The notes: generated from the sequence alone by a model not told the origin. A stretch of DNA of 42,873 nt from Mycobacterium sp. (GCA_019236925.1 JAFAID010000106.1:1-42873), one strand, 5' to 3'; shown: positions 30,399-39,749, counted from the first letter of the stretch. Made by a program: numbers and translations.

Positions 30399-31372
30399 GC
30401 GGCCAGCTGATCGCGGGACAGTCGGCTGGCGATCACCGAGCACACCACCAGCTGTATCTGGTGAAAGATCATCAGCGGCAACATGATCACCCCGACCGTG
30501 GCCGACGGGAAGAACACCAGCGCCATCGGAAGACCCGATGCCAAGCTCTTTTTCGAGCCACAGAACAGCAGCACGATCCGGTCGCCGCGGTCGAGCCCGG
30601 CCAAATGACCGATCAGCCAGGTGAATACCAGCACCGCTACTAACAGCGCGGTGTCGATGACGGCGACCGCGACCAATTGCCACGGATCGACACTGAGCCA
30701 GATGCCTTCCACCATGCCGATCGAGAACGCGGTGTACACGATCAGCAGGATCGAACCCCGATCGACCGCTTTGGTCAAAAGCGAATGCCGGGTAATCCAG
30801 CCGGCGATCCACGGCCGCATCAATTGGCCGAGCACGAACGGCAGCAATAGCTGGAGCACTATGTCGCGAATCGCGGTGGCGTCCATGCGAGCGCCGCCGC
30901 TGGTGTTCATCAGCAGCACCACGAGCAACGGTGTCAGCACCACCCCGACGATGTTGGACACCGACGCGCTGACCAGCGCGGCCGAGACATTGCCCCGCGC
31001 AATCGATGTGAACGCGATAGAAGACTGCACGGTCGACGGGACCAGACACAAGAACAGCACCCCGTTGTACAAGTCGAGGTTCAGCAGCCAGGGCACCAGC
31101 CCACGAGCGGCTAGTCCAAGCACCGGAAAGACCACGAACGTGGTGGCCAGCACCAGCAGATGCAGCTGCCATCGTTTGACGCCCTGCCATGCCTGCTGCG
31201 GTGACAGCCGCGCACCGTACAGCCAGAACAGCAGTGCGATCACGGCTTTGGCAGCAGCCGACATCACGTCCGCGGCAGCGCTGCGGGCCGGTAGCAGCGC
31301 TGCGAGGGCCACCGTCGCCGCCATCGCCAACAGGAAGGTGTCGATCGGCAGGGCTGGCAGCCGCCTCAGCAC
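30395..31372 (-). CDS. SBF-like (bile acid:sodium symporter family) transporter
   Basis: 325-aa polytopic membrane protein of the SBF-like family (YfeH/P7 type). About nine to ten membrane segments are visible, with family stretches FLCLVPSTVQSSIAFTSIARGN, LVSASVSNIVGVVLTPLL, LLFCGSKKSLASGLPMA and a C-terminal PLMIFHQIQLVVCSVIASRL. The GTG at 31372 is preferred because the hydrophobic core begins shortly after; the longer frame from 31585 runs through the neighbouring gene. It lies 19 nt after the Rv0039c-like stop. I do not recall it at this locus in M. tuberculosis. Substrate unknown. Confidence 0.85.
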   Translation of the reverse strand: MLRRLPALPIDTFLLAMAATVALAALLPARSAAADVMSAAAKAVIALLFWLYGARLSPQQAWQGVKRWQLHLLVLATTFVVFPVLGLAARGLVPWLLNLDLYNGVLFLCLVPSTVQSSIAFTSIARGNVSAALVSASVSNIVGVVLTPLLVVLLMNTSGGARMDATAIRDIVLQLLLPFVLGQLMRPWIAGWITRHSLLTKAVDRGSILLIVYTAFSIGMVEGIWLSVDPWQLVAVAVIDTALLVAVLVFTWLIGHLAGLDRGDRIVLLFCGSKKSLASGLPMALVFFPSATVGVIMLPLMIFHQIQLVVCSVIASRLSRDQLAA

Positions 31373-31391
31373 GAGCGGCGGCCCGCATCGC

Positions 31392-31769
31392 TCAACGGCA
31401 GGCGAGCGTGCAGGTCGCGCAGGCGCCACCGCAATCGGGCGTGGCCGCTTCGCGGCGCAGCGCGTACCGCGCACTCTGCCAAGCGCCGACGGCCACGGTG
31501 CCGACGGCGCCGACAATGCACACCCCGACACATACGCCGAGGACCGGAAGCGCGGTATCTCGCGGCGCGGCAAGTGCCACCGCACCGCCGGCGGCCAGCA
31601 TTACCGCAGCCGCCAGCTGCGGTGGCGCGACTGTGCGCATCACCACCTGGGCTGTGTCGGGGGTAACCGACCGGGATAGCGACCATAATCCGCGCGCGGC
31701 CATGACAACCGCGGCGCACACGCACTGGGGCACCCCAGCGAAGCGAGGGGACACTCCGGCGATGAGCAT
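31392..31769 (-). CDS. Small membrane protein with cysteine-rich tail (Rv0039c-like)
   Basis: 125-aa protein with two to three membrane segments (about 15-35, 48-68 and 74-95). The tail holds four cysteines, in CGGACATCTLACR, a possible metal-binding or redox site. It resembles Rv0039c in position, length and C-terminus. The first 20 residues (SPRFAGVPQC) are encoded by a copy of the G/C hairpin repeat, so the true start may be further downstream. It is probably co-transcribed with the symporter. Function unknown. Confidence 0.7.
   Translation of the reverse strand: MLIAGVSPRFAGVPQCVCAAVVMAARGLWSLSRSVTPDTAQVVMRTVAPPQLAAAVMLAAGGAVALAAPRDTALPVLGVCVGVCIVGAVGTVAVGAWQSARYALRREAATPDCGGACATCTLACR
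31724..31753 (+). repeat. Dispersed G/C hairpin repeat, copy B (inside the Rv0039c-like gene)
   Basis: ACTGGGGCACCCCAGCGAAG followed by CGAGGGGACA. It matches copy A at 8146-8174 in order and length of the TGGGG, CCCCAGCGA and AGGGG elements. It falls in the N-terminal codons of the Rv0039c-like frame on the opposite strand. Confidence 0.55.
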
Positions 31770-31814
31770 GGGGCCCCAATACGAGGCGGCCCGATGCGCC
31801 GCAGCGCCCGGCTA

Positions 31815-32726
31815 CTAGTGCGATAGCGCTACCGGCGGAGCGGCAGCTGATGGGGGCACGGCGGCTGGGGCGGGCGCCGCGGGGCCCTGCGGCGGAGCCG
31901 GCGGTGGGTTGGACCCGGGCGGGCCGGCCCGGAACCCGTTGATGATGGCGTCGGTCGCCGGCGCCTCGCCGACTGCGGTGGCGGCATCCGTGTTCACCGC
32001 CAGCGACACCAGATACTTGTCCGGTCCGGAGGTGACGATGACGTGGCGCCGGGAGGTGTTGACCGTCATCTCGTTTTCGCGGTAGGTGCCCTCGATGATC
32101 GACGACGGAGAGCCGTTGAAATCGGCGAGCGAGGCGTTGGTGGTCCGCCAGGCGGGCAGTTGCGCGCTGTCCAGATACCCGTGTGTGATGGCTTCCTTGG
32201 GATCGAAATCGCCGACCAGCCGGTAGACGACCAGCTGGGCGTTGGAGGTGTAGAGGCTGCTGCTGCGGCGGTTCGCGGTCACCACGAACGCGTCAGGGAC
32301 GTTGGGGTCGGGCACCTGTGTCCAGCCGGGCGGCATCGGCAAGGTGATGTCGAGCGCTTTGAAGTTCTGCGCCTGTTGCGGCTCCAGCTTGACGTTCTTG
32401 CTCCCGAAATAATCGCGCAGCGTCCCGGACTGGGCCGGAACGAGCATCGGCGCCGGTGGCGCGGCTGCCGGGGCCAGCGCCGGCGCGACGGGCGGGGACA
32501 CCGCGGGGGCTGCGGCCGCCGTTCCCGGAATGGGGTTGCTGACGGCCCCGGGGGCGACGGTGACGGCCTGCGGCATCAGGGGCGGAACAGGGACCGGAGC
32601 GGGATTGGGCCGGGGCGGAAACCCCGGTTCTGCCGACGCGGTGGGGCAGGCAAAGCCCAGCACACCCACGACGCCAACGGCTAGGCCAGCGACCGTCACC
32701 CGCCAGCTACGGGCAATCTGCATCAT
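31815..32726 (-). CDS. Secreted proline-rich antigen Mtc28-like (LpqN/LpqT-type domain)
   Basis: 303-aa exported protein equivalent to Rv0040c (mtc28). A signal peptide of about 32 residues ends at PTASA before EPGF. A proline/alanine-rich segment (about 33-100) is followed by the conserved domain (about 105-260; [37 protein letters not shown]) and a second Pro/Ala-rich tail. There is no lipobox cysteine at the cleavage site, so it is secreted rather than lipidated. AAGGA lies upstream of the ATG. It is divergent from leuS across 191 nt that contains three 11-bp tandem repeats. Confidence 0.9.
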   Translation of the reverse strand: MMQIARSWRVTVAGLAVGVVGVLGFACPTASAEPGFPPRPNPAPVPVPPLMPQAVTVAPGAVSNPIPGTAAAAPAVSPPVAPALAPAAAPPAPMLVPAQSGTLRDYFGSKNVKLEPQQAQNFKALDITLPMPPGWTQVPDPNVPDAFVVTANRRSSSLYTSNAQLVVYRLVGDFDPKEAITHGYLDSAQLPAWRTTNASLADFNGSPSSIIEGTYRENEMTVNTSRRHVIVTSGPDKYLVSLAVNTDAATAVGEAPATDAIINGFRAGPPGSNPPPAPPQGPAAPAPAAVPPSAAAPPVALSH

Positions 32727-32806
32727 GAGAGTCGGTCCTTCCCTTATCCCTCAGTGGCGAAGCATGAGTCGGACTGTAACCACGCCGAACGAGTGGCTAC
32801 CAGGCT

Positions 32807-32839
32807 TGGAATAGACCTGGAATACACCTGGGATAAAGC
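32807..32839. repeat. Three tandem 11-bp repeats upstream of mtc28
   Basis: TGGAATAGACC, TGGAATACACC and TGGGATAAAGC follow each other without gaps at 32807-32817, 32818-32828 and 32829-32839. The 11-bp period places them on the same helix face, as expected for a direct-repeat operator. They lie 80-115 bp upstream of mtc28 and about 80 bp upstream of leuS. Confidence 0.6.
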
Positions 32840-32904
32840 CCTGATCGGTCCGCAACGCAACCGAGACAAACGTGTGCCCGGCGGGCCCGCCACCGCCGCC
32901 CTTA

Positions 32905-32910
32905 TAACCT
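32905..32910 (+). promoter_or_regulatory. Leaderless -10 element for leuS
   Basis: TAACCT ends 7 nt before the preferred GTG start of leuS (32918); an overlapping TATAAC is also present. No ribosome-binding site lies between the element and the start codon. Confidence 0.5.
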
Positions 32911-32917
32911 GTTGGAC

Positions 32918-35830
32918 GTGACCGACTCCCCAACGGCCGCGACGGGCCCGCACCCTGGTGCCGGCCCGGCTGCCCACGCCGACCCCGATGCGCCGCGGTT
33001 TCGGTACACCGCGGACCTGGCCGGCCGCATCGAAGCGACCTGGCAGGACAACTGGAACCGGATGGGGACCTTCAACGTGCCGAACCCGGTCGGGTCGCTG
33101 GCACCGACGGACGGCTCTCCCGTGCCAGACGACAAAATGTTCGTCCAGGACATGTTCCCGTATCCGTCGGGCGAGGGGCTGCACGTCGGTCATCCGCTGG
33201 GCTACATCGCCACCGACGTCTACGCCCGCTACTTCCGGATGGTCGGCCGTAATGTGCTGCACGCGTTGGGCTTCGACGCGTTCGGTCTGCCCGCGGAGCA
33301 GTATGCGGTGCAGACCGGCACCCACCCGCGCAGCCGGACCGAGGCCAACATCGTCAACTTCCGGCGCCAGCTGGGCCGGCTGGGCTTCGGCCACGACAAC
33401 AGGCGAAGCTTTTCCACCACTGACGTCGAGTTCTACAAATGGACGCAGTGGATCTTCCTGCAGATCTATAACGCGTGGTTCGACCCCGCCGCCAACAAAG
33501 CCCGGCCGATCACCGACTTGGTCGCCGCATTCGATTCCGGCGCTCGGCAATTGGACGATGGCCGGGACTGGGCCAAGCTGTCGGCAGGTGAACGCGCCGA
33601 CGTGATCGACGGCCACCGGCTGGTCTACCGAGCTGATTCGATGGTGAACTGGTGTCCGGGGCTGGGCACCGTGCTGGCCAACGAGGAGGTCACCGCTGAC
33701 GGCCGCAGTGACCGCGGAAACTTTCCAGTGTTCCGTAAGCGGTTGCGGCAGTGGATGATGCGGATCACCGCCTACTCCGACCGGCTGCTCGACGAGCTCG
33801 ACGTGCTGGACTGGCCGGAAAAGGTCAAAACCATGCAGCGCAACTGGATCGGTCGCTCCACCGGCGCCGCCGCGCTGTTCTCGGCACGCACAACCGACGG
33901 CGAGACCGTCGACCTGGAGGTGTTCACCACCCGGCCGGACACCCTGTTTGGCGCCACCTATCTCGTGCTGGCGCCCGAGCACGACTTGGTCGACCGGTTG
34001 GTCGCGACCGAATGGCCGGACGGGGTGGACCCGCGTTGGACCTTCGACGGCGCCACACCGGCTCAGGCGGTGGCCGCCTACCGGCAGACCGTCGCGGCGA
34101 AGTCCGACCTGGAGCGCCAGGAGAACAAAACCAAGACCGGTGTCTTCCTGGGCAATTACGCGACCAATCCGGCCAACGGCGGGCAGGTGCCGATCTTCAT
34201 CGCCGACTACGTGCTGGCTGGATACGGCACCGGGGCGATCATGGCGGTTCCCGGCCACGATCAGCGCGACTGGGAGTTCGCCCACGAGTTCGGGCTGCCG
34301 ATCGTCGAAGTCATTGCCGGCGGCGATATTTCCGAGGCCGCCTATGCCGGTGACGGGGTGCTGGTGAACTCGGGCTACCTGAACGGACTCGACGTGGCGG
34401 CGGCCAAGGAGGCCATCACTGCGCGGTTGGAATCTGATGGCCGCGGCCGGGCGCGCATCGAATACAAGTTGCGCGACTGGCTTTTCGCGCGGCAACGCTA
34501 TTGGGGCGAACCCTTCCCGATCGTCTACGACGGCGACGGGCGCCCGCACGCACTGGGCGAAGCCGCGTTGCCGGTCGAGTTGCCCGACGTCCCGGACTAC
34601 TCGCCGGTGCTGTTCGACCCCGACGACGCCAACAGCGAACCGTCCCCTCCGCTGGCCAAGGCGACCGACTGGGTGCACGTCGAGTTGGATCTCGGCGACG
34701 GGCTGCAGCCCTACACCCGCGACACCAACGTCATGCCGCAGTGGGCGGGCAGCTCCTGGTATGAGCTGCGCTACACCGACCCACACAACTCAGAACGGTT
34801 CTGCGCCAAGGAGAACGAGGCCTACTGGATGGGCCCGAGGCCGGCCGAACATGGCCGCGACGACCCGGGCGGCGTCGACCTGTACGTCGGAGGTGCTGAA
34901 CACGCGGTGCTGCACCTGCTGTATTGCCGGTTCTGGCACAAAGTGCTCTACGACCTGGGTCACGTCAGCTCCCGCGAGCCCTACCGCCGCCTGGTCAATC
35001 AGGGCTACATCCAAGCGTTCGCCTACACCGACGACCGCGGAGCCTACGTGCCCGCCGCTGACGTGATCGAACGCGACGGCGGGTTCGTCTACCCGGGGCC
35101 CGACGGGGAGATCGAAGTCTTCCAGGAATTCGGCAAGATCGGTAAGAGCCTGAAGAATTCGGTATCGCCGGACGAAATGTGCGACGACTACGGCGCCGAC
35201 ACGCTGCGGGTGTACGAGATGTCGATGGGCCCGTTGGAGGCCTCACGTCCCTGGGCCACCAAAGACGTCGTCGGGGCGCACCGCTTCCTGCAACGAGTCT
35301 GGCGCCTGGTGGTCGACGAGCAGACCGGCGACATCCGCGTCGTCAACAGCCCGGACCTCGACACAGAGACGCTCCGGTTGCTGCATCGCACCATCGCCGG
35401 TGTCTCCGAAGACTATGCGGGACTGCGCAATAACACCGCGGTGGCCAAGCTGATCGAGTACACCAATCACCTGACCAAGGAACACCGTGACTCGGTGCCG
35501 CGGGCAGCGGTCGAGCCGTTGGTCCTGATGCTGGCGCCGCTGGCGCCACACCTCGCCGAGGAGCTGTGGCAGCGGCTGGGCAACCCGACGTCGCTTGCGC
35601 ACGGGCCGTTCCCGGTGGCCGACCCCGACTACCTGGTCGAAGACACCGTCGAGTACCCCGTGCAGGTCAACGGCAAAGTACGCGGCCGTATCACGGTGCC
35701 CGCCGACGCGGACGCCGACGCCGTGGAAGCCGCTGCGCTGGCCGATGAGAAAGTGCAGACGTCGCTGGCGGGTGCCACACCGAAGAAGGTGATCGTCGTC
35801 GACGGACGGCTGGTCAACCTGGTCGTCTAG
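32918..35830 (+). CDS. leuS: Leucyl-tRNA synthetase
   Basis: 970-aa class I aminoacyl-tRNA synthetase that charges tRNA-Leu. The HIGH-type motif is HVGH (89-92) within [18 protein letters not shown], the editing domain (about 260-430) includes [19 protein letters not shown], and the KMSKS loop is [15 protein letters not shown]. Length equals the mycobacterial norm. I prefer the GTG at 32918 (VTDSPTA) to a TTG two codons upstream because it matches the orthologue and sits 7 nt from a TAACCT element. I see no T-box leader. Confidence 0.97.
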   Translation: MTDSPTAATGPHPGAGPAAHADPDAPRFRYTADLAGRIEATWQDNWNRMGTFNVPNPVGSLAPTDGSPVPDDKMFVQDMFPYPSGEGLHVGHPLGYIATDVYARYFRMVGRNVLHALGFDAFGLPAEQYAVQTGTHPRSRTEANIVNFRRQLGRLGFGHDNRRSFSTTDVEFYKWTQWIFLQIYNAWFDPAANKARPITDLVAAFDSGARQLDDGRDWAKLSAGERADVIDGHRLVYRADSMVNWCPGLGTVLANEEVTADGRSDRGNFPVFRKRLRQWMMRITAYSDRLLDELDVLDWPEKVKTMQRNWIGRSTGAAALFSARTTDGETVDLEVFTTRPDTLFGATYLVLAPEHDLVDRLVATEWPDGVDPRWTFDGATPAQAVAAYRQTVAAKSDLERQENKTKTGVFLGNYATNPANGGQVPIFIADYVLAGYGTGAIMAVPGHDQRDWEFAHEFGLPIVEVIAGGDISEAAYAGDGVLVNSGYLNGLDVAAAKEAITARLESDGRGRARIEYKLRDWLFARQRYWGEPFPIVYDGDGRPHALGEAALPVELPDVPDYSPVLFDPDDANSEPSPPLAKATDWVHVELDLGDGLQPYTRDTNVMPQWAGSSWYELRYTDPHNSERFCAKENEAYWMGPRPAEHGRDDPGGVDLYVGGAEHAVLHLLYCRFWHKVLYDLGHVSSREPYRRLVNQGYIQAFAYTDDRGAYVPAADVIERDGGFVYPGPDGEIEVFQEFGKIGKSLKNSVSPDEMCDDYGADTLRVYEMSMGPLEASRPWATKDVVGAHRFLQRVWRLVVDEQTGDIRVVNSPDLDTETLRLLHRTIAGVSEDYAGLRNNTAVAKLIEYTNHLTKEHRDSVPRAAVEPLVLMLAPLAPHLAEELWQRLGNPTSLAHGPFPVADPDYLVEDTVEYPVQVNGKVRGRITVPADADADAVEAAALADEKVQTSLAGATPKKVIVVDGRLVNLVV

Positions 35831-35849
35831 CCTCGCCTGTAGACCCGCC

Positions 35850-35877
35850 TCTCCCCCGCAAGCGGGTGGGCCCACAC
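35850..35877. terminator. Hairpin between convergent leuS and SDR genes
   Basis: CCCGCAAGCGGG (35855-35866) and the overlapping palindrome GTGGGCCCAC (35866-35875) lie 20-45 nt after leuS. Either could end transcription from both sides. In the reverse complement the stretch resembles a degenerate copy of the G/C hairpin repeat (GTGGGCCCAC, CCGC, GCGGGGGAGA). Confidence 0.4.
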
Positions 35878-35923
35878 CGCACGTAGGAGAGTACCCCCAC
35901 CTCGGGCGGTCCGGCCCGCATCG

Positions 35924-36595
35924 TCAGCGGGCGCGGGGCCTGATCACAACCTCGTGGACGTGACCGTCTGGCGGGGTGGCCACCACCTGGGCGACGACTT
36001 CTGCAACGGTGTCCGGCTTGAGGAAGCGATCGGGTTCGTAGTCGTCGCCTTCGAAGGCGACCAGCGCCTGCTGCATGTCGGTGTCGACGCGACCGGGGTA
36101 GACGGTGGTGACTCGCAGCGTCGGTTCGCTCTCGCGCAGTGAGTCGGCGAAGGCGCGCTGCGCGAACTTGCTGGCCGAGTACGAGGCCATGGTCGCTGAC
36201 GCGGTGCGTCCCGTGCCGGAGCTGATGAACACCACCTGCCCGCCCGTGCGCCGCAGGGCCGGCAGCAGCGCGAGCGTAATAGCCACTGCACCAACGACAT
36301 TGACCTCAAAGGTGGTGCGCCACTCGTCGACGGTGGACTCGGCGACCGGGCCCGGGAAGAACACCCCGGCGTTGTGGACAAGCACATCGAGCTCGCCGAT
36401 GGCCGCGGTGGCCGTGGGGATCGCGTCGGTTTCGGTCAGATCCAGCGGCAGCGTCGTGGCGCCGAGCCGCTCCGCGGTGGCGTGCAGCGCAGACGAGGGC
36501 CGTCCGGCCAACAGCAGGGCATGCGTCGGCGCCAGGGCGGTGGCGATGGCGGCGCCGATTCCGCGACTAGCACCGGTGACAAGCGCGGTCCGCAT
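35924..36595 (-). CDS. Short-chain dehydrogenase/reductase
   Basis: 223-aa classical SDR oxidoreductase. The NAD(P)-binding TGASRGIG is at residues 8-15, NAG at about 74-76, the catalytic serine in VFISSGTGR and YSASK with the catalytic Tyr and Lys near 138-142. R/GRPSS after the second strand suggests NADP preference. The substrate is unknown. Start ATG with a TAAGCT element 7 nt upstream. It sits between leuS and the MarR gene; I do not recall an SDR at this place in M. tuberculosis. Confidence 0.9.
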   Translation of the reverse strand: MRTALVTGASRGIGAAIATALAPTHALLLAGRPSSALHATAERLGATTLPLDLTETDAIPTATAAIGELDVLVHNAGVFFPGPVAESTVDEWRTTFEVNVVGAVAITLALLPALRRTGGQVVFISSGTGRTASATMASYSASKFAQRAFADSLRESEPTLRVTTVYPGRVDTDMQQALVAFEGDDYEPDRFLKPDTVAEVVAQVVATPPDGHVHEVVIRPRAR

Positions 36596-36602
36596 GGCTG
36601 TC

Positions 36603-36608
36603 AGCTTA
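36603..36608 (-). promoter_or_regulatory. Leaderless -10 element for the SDR gene
   Basis: TAAGCT on the minus strand ends 7 nt before the ATG, with no ribosome-binding site between. Confidence 0.45.
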
Positions 36609-36651
36609 GGGGCGGCACGCGTTGAGGCTGGTCAAGCCCGGAGTGCTATAC

Positions 36652-37152
36652 CTATTCGCCGGCGGCCTCTGCTGCTGGGCTGGCTACCGGCTCGCTGGCA
36701 GCCAGCCGCTCCAGCGGCGCGAGTGCTTTGGTCAGGGTGTCCAAGTCGGACTCGCTGAGATGGCTGAGTAGCGCAGCCAAGGCGCCGATCCGGTTGGTCA
36801 GCGACTCGCGGTGAACGGCCAACCCCCGCGGGGTGATGTCGACCAGCACAGCGCGCAGGTCCGACGGGTCGCGCGAGCGCTTGACCAGGCCGATCTTCTC
36901 CAGCCGGCGGATCGCAACGGTGGTGGTGGGCGTCCGGACACGTTCGTGCGCGGCAAGGTCGGTCATCCGGATCGGACCGCGATCGAGCAGGGTGACCAGA
37001 ATCGACAGCTGGGCCAGCGTCAGCTCGCCGGCCGTTGCGGCGCCGGCACTGTGATCACCGCGGCGCAGAATCGAGAACAGCTTGGCCAGCGTGCGGTGAA
37101 GCCCCTCAGCCAACTCGGTGAGCTCCGGGACCGTGGCTTCGCGTTCCGCCAT
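36652..37152 (-). CDS. MarR family transcriptional regulator (Rv0042c type)
   Basis: 166-aa winged helix-turn-helix repressor. Recognition region: LTLAQLSILVTLLDRGPIRMTDLAAHERVRTPTT as the helix-turn-helix (about 44-78), then IGLVKRSRDPSDLRAVLVDITPRG as the wing. The effector is unknown. A TAGACT element 8 nt before the ATG suggests a leaderless message, and a 6-bp inverted repeat overlapping the expected -35 zone could be its own operator. It lies between the SDR gene and the ABC transporter on the same strand. Confidence 0.92.
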   Translation of the reverse strand: MAEREATVPELTELAEGLHRTLAKLFSILRRGDHSAGAATAGELTLAQLSILVTLLDRGPIRMTDLAAHERVRTPTTTVAIRRLEKIGLVKRSRDPSDLRAVLVDITPRGLAVHRESLTNRIGALAALLSHLSESDLDTLTKALAPLERLAASEPVASPAAEAAGE

Positions 37153-37160
37153 AGTTCGCC

Positions 37161-37166
37161 AGTCTA
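37161..37166 (-). promoter_or_regulatory. Leaderless -10 element for the MarR gene
   Basis: TAGACT on the minus strand, 8 nt before the ATG start. Confidence 0.45.
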
Positions 37167-37171
37167 ACCTG

Positions 37172-37192
37172 TCTGGGGTTCACAGACCCAGA
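37172..37192. promoter_or_regulatory. Inverted repeat upstream of the MarR gene
   Basis: TCTGGG and CCCAGA flank a 9-nt centre in the 54-nt gap between the ABC ATPase stop and the MarR start. It overlaps the place where a -35 would be for the TAGACT element, so a MarR operator is one reading; a terminator for the ABC operon is another. Confidence 0.3.
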
Positions 37193-37206
37193 AACCCGTT
37201 TTGCTG

Positions 37207-37956
37207 TCAAAGTACTTGCGACAAGAAGCGCTGCAACCGCTCGGTTTCTGCGGCCTCGAATATCTGGTCCGGCGGGCCGGGTTCCACTACCTGACCATGG
37301 TCCATGAAGACAACTGTGTCGGATGTCGACCTGGCGAAACCCATTTCGTGGGTGACCACCAGCATGGTCATGCCTTCGGCGCCCAAGTCCGCGATCAGCG
37401 CCAGAATGCCCTTGACGAGTTCGGGATCCAGCGCCGAGGTCGCTTCGTCGAAGAGCATCACTTGCGGCCCCAGCGCCAGCGCGCGGGCGATCGCGATTCT
37501 TTGCTGCTGCCCGCCCGACAAGGCGCCCGGACGGCTATGGCACTTGTGTTTCATGCCGACTCGGTCCAGCTGGGCCAGCGCCAGCTCGCGGGCCTCGTCG
37601 GCGGACAGACGCTTGAGTTTGCGCGGCGCCAGCATCATGTTGTCCAGCACGCTGCGATGCGGGAAAAGGTTGAAATGCTGAAACACCATGCCAATCCGCT
37701 GACGCAGTCGATTGGGATCGTCCATTAGCACCGACCGCCCGTCCAGCAGGATGTCGCCGCGGTCGGGCTCGTGCAATCGGTTCAGAATCCGCAGCAGTGT
37801 CGACTTGCCGGAGCCCGACGGGCCGATCACCGCCACCGTGCTGTCGGCCTGCGCGTCGATATCAATCCCGCGCAGCACGGTGTTTCGGCCGAACGACAGG
37901 TGAATATCCTTGCCCGCCAACGCTACTGGCGGCGGCTGCGCATCGCGGTCGGTCAC
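37207..37956 (-). CDS. Polar amino acid ABC transporter ATP-binding protein
   Basis: 249-aa GlnQ/HisP-type ATPase. Walker A GPSGSGKST (45-53), Q-loop VFQHFNLFPH, signature LSGGQ (146-150), Walker B VMLFDEATSALD and the H-switch VVTHEMGFA are all intact. The GTG at 37956 overlaps the stop of the permease gene as GTGA (37953-37956), giving the normal family length; the reading frame extends far upstream but only as an antiphase shadow of the permease gene. It energises the fused binding protein-permease encoded just before it. Confidence 0.94.
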   Translation of the reverse strand: MTDRDAQPPPVALAGKDIHLSFGRNTVLRGIDIDAQADSTVAVIGPSGSGKSTLLRILNRLHEPDRGDILLDGRSVLMDDPNRLRQRIGMVFQHFNLFPHRSVLDNMMLAPRKLKRLSADEARELALAQLDRVGMKHKCHSRPGALSGGQQQRIAIARALALGPQVMLFDEATSALDPELVKGILALIADLGAEGMTMLVVTHEMGFARSTSDTVVFMDHGQVVEPGPPDQIFEAAETERLQRFLSQVL

Positions 37957-39728
37957 GTCATCTCCTGGCTGCTCGCCGAGACGAGCGGGTTCTCCGGCTC
38001 GGTCGCGGCCCTGCCCTGGCGAAGGCGGTTGTCGACGAGGTTCACCAGGTGGGTCAGCGGGATGGTCAACATCAGGTAGAAGATTCCCGCTGCCACCAAC
38101 GGTGAGAGGCTGCCGGTCTGCGCGTTGAAGTCGCGGCCGACCTGGAACAGCTCGCGTTGCCCCGCGATCAGCCCCAGGAAGTACACCAGGGCCGAGCCCT
38201 TCAGCAGCGCGATGAACTGGTTGACCAGCGCAGGTAGCACCCGGCGGATCCCCTGGGGTATCACCACCAACCCCATCGAGGCGCGGTAGCTCAGCCCCAG
38301 CGCGCGGGCGGCTTCCAACTGGCCGGACTCGACGCTTTGAATGCCCGAACGGAAGATCTCGCCGATGTACGCCGCGGCCGTCAGCCCGAGCGCGGCGATG
38401 CCGAGCGGGTACGGGTTGTTGTGGGTCAGCCCGCCCACGACTGGCCCGATGCCCAGCCCGATCAACAGGATGATCACCACCTCGGGCAGGCCGCGGAAGA
38501 TGTCGGTGTACACCCGGGCCGGCCAACGAAGCCAGCGCGCACGCGAAATGCCGGCAACCGCCAGCACAATGCCCATCGCCAAGCCGATGACCGCGGAGCT
38601 GACCGTCAAGATCAGCGTGTTGGGCAGCCCGGTCTTCAATAGCACCGGGATGGTCTGCCGGTAGAGGTCCCAGTCGAAGAACGAGTCCCGCAGCTGGGCC
38701 AGCGTCGACTTCGGCGGGGCGGCCTCGTCGATCGCACGATGATGCCGCTCGGCGATCGCGGCAAAATCCGGCAGGCGCGGTGCCAACGCCGACTTCGATC
38801 CCGGGTGCCATCCCCGCGGCAAGGGCCGCGGAACCCAGTCGGTGTAGAGCTGCGCCCAGGTGCCGTCGGCGATCACGGCATCCAGCCCGGCATTCAGCGC
38901 GTTGATCAGCGGCTGATTGTCTTTGGCCACCGCGTAAGCCACGAAGTTGCCCAGGCCGAACGTGTAGGCGGCGATGGAGGCAGTGTCGCCGGGCCGCATC
39001 ACGTTGGTCGCCTCCATCGCCGGCGCCACCCACGCGTCGATCTGATGGGTCTTGACGCTGGTGTACACGGTGGTGAAGTCCGGGAACTTGACCGGCTCGA
39101 TATGCAGCGTGTCGACGACGTACGCCTCTTCGACGGTGCCCTGCACGACGCCGATCCGCTGTCCGGGGCCCAGCTCGTCGAAGCTGTCGATCGGCGAGCC
39201 GGACGGCACGATCAGCGACAGGTAACCGAAGTCGTAGCCATTGGTGAATCCGACGGTGCGACGGCGTGCTTCGGTGGCCATGATCGACGACGAGCCGACG
39301 TCGAAGCGCCGCGTCGCGACCTGGGCCAGCAGCCCGGAGAATTCGGTACCGGCGAAGACGACGTGTAAGCCCAGCTTGGCGGCGATCGCCCGCAGCAGCT
39401 CGTTGTCATAACCGGTGTAGCGCCCCGCGCTGTTCAGGCAGCTGGTTGGGGGACCCCCGGGCGCTGTGCCGACGGTCAGCGTTCGGGGTGTGCGCAGACC
39501 CAGCGCGTCGAGGTTCACCGAACTCAACGGCTCGACGTCAGCGGTTGTGTACTTGTTCTCCTGGGGCCGGTTCGCGGTGGCCAGCTTCTTCGGCAAGGCG
39601 ATCGCGCCGTCTTTTCCCGACGGCTTGCACAGGTTGGTGTCGGCCGCGGCCGGCGGAGCAGACCCCAGGCTGCATGTCAGCAGGATCGTGGCGACCAGCG
39701 CGAGCAGCTTTCCGGCGTTGACGCTCAT
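37953..39728 (-). CDS. Fused amino acid ABC transporter binding protein and permease
   Basis: 591-aa fusion. A signal peptide (1-29) is followed by a type 3 periplasmic binding domain (about 80-300; YTGYDNELLRAIAAKLGL, DVGSSSIMATEARRR, RIGVVQGTVEEAYV), a linker and a HisM/GlnP-type permease domain (about 350-580; TGLPNTLILTVSSAVIGLAMG and an EAA loop in GQLEAARALGLSYRASMGLV). The ligand is probably a polar amino acid, by family. The ATG at 39728 sits 7 nt from a TACCTT element; an in-frame TTG at 39737 would add three residues. It lies 21 nt after the GntR gene, which may control it. Confidence 0.92.
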   Translation of the reverse strand: MSVNAGKLLALVATILLTCSLGSAPPAAADTNLCKPSGKDGAIALPKKLATANRPQENKYTTADVEPLSSVNLDALGLRTPRTLTVGTAPGGPPTSCLNSAGRYTGYDNELLRAIAAKLGLHVVFAGTEFSGLLAQVATRRFDVGSSSIMATEARRRTVGFTNGYDFGYLSLIVPSGSPIDSFDELGPGQRIGVVQGTVEEAYVVDTLHIEPVKFPDFTTVYTSVKTHQIDAWVAPAMEATNVMRPGDTASIAAYTFGLGNFVAYAVAKDNQPLINALNAGLDAVIADGTWAQLYTDWVPRPLPRGWHPGSKSALAPRLPDFAAIAERHHRAIDEAAPPKSTLAQLRDSFFDWDLYRQTIPVLLKTGLPNTLILTVSSAVIGLAMGIVLAVAGISRARWLRWPARVYTDIFRGLPEVVIILLIGLGIGPVVGGLTHNNPYPLGIAALGLTAAAYIGEIFRSGIQSVESGQLEAARALGLSYRASMGLVVIPQGIRRVLPALVNQFIALLKGSALVYFLGLIAGQRELFQVGRDFNAQTGSLSPLVAAGIFYLMLTIPLTHLVNLVDNRLRQGRAATEPENPLVSASSQEMT

Positions 39729-39735
39729 ACCCCGC

Positions 39736-39741
39736 AAGGTA
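39736..39741 (-). promoter_or_regulatory. Possible leaderless -10 element for the ABC fusion gene
   Basis: TACCTT on the minus strand ends 7 nt before the ATG at 39728. Any -35 would fall within the end of the GntR gene, so read-through from GntR is the alternative. Confidence 0.35.
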
Positions 39742-39749
39742 CCGGCCGG

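Noticed and set aside
32727..32917. Possible T-box leader upstream of leuS
   Set aside because: No T-box sequence or specifier-loop structure is visible, and a leaderless start is more likely.
32744..34786. 680-codon open frame on the minus strand across the leuS region
   Set aside because: Antisense shadow of leuS and the mtc28 upstream region; composition is typical of high-G+C antiphase frames and no family is recognisable.
37957..39033. Long upstream extension of the ABC ATPase reading frame (608 codons in total)
   Set aside because: The extension is an antiphase reading of the fused binding protein-permease gene; the ATPase has normal length from the GTG at 37956.
39445..39465. GGTTGGGGGACCCCCGGGCG resembling the G/C hairpin repeat
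   Set aside because: It lacks the distal AGGGG arm and encodes a normal part of the binding domain, so it is probably coincidence.
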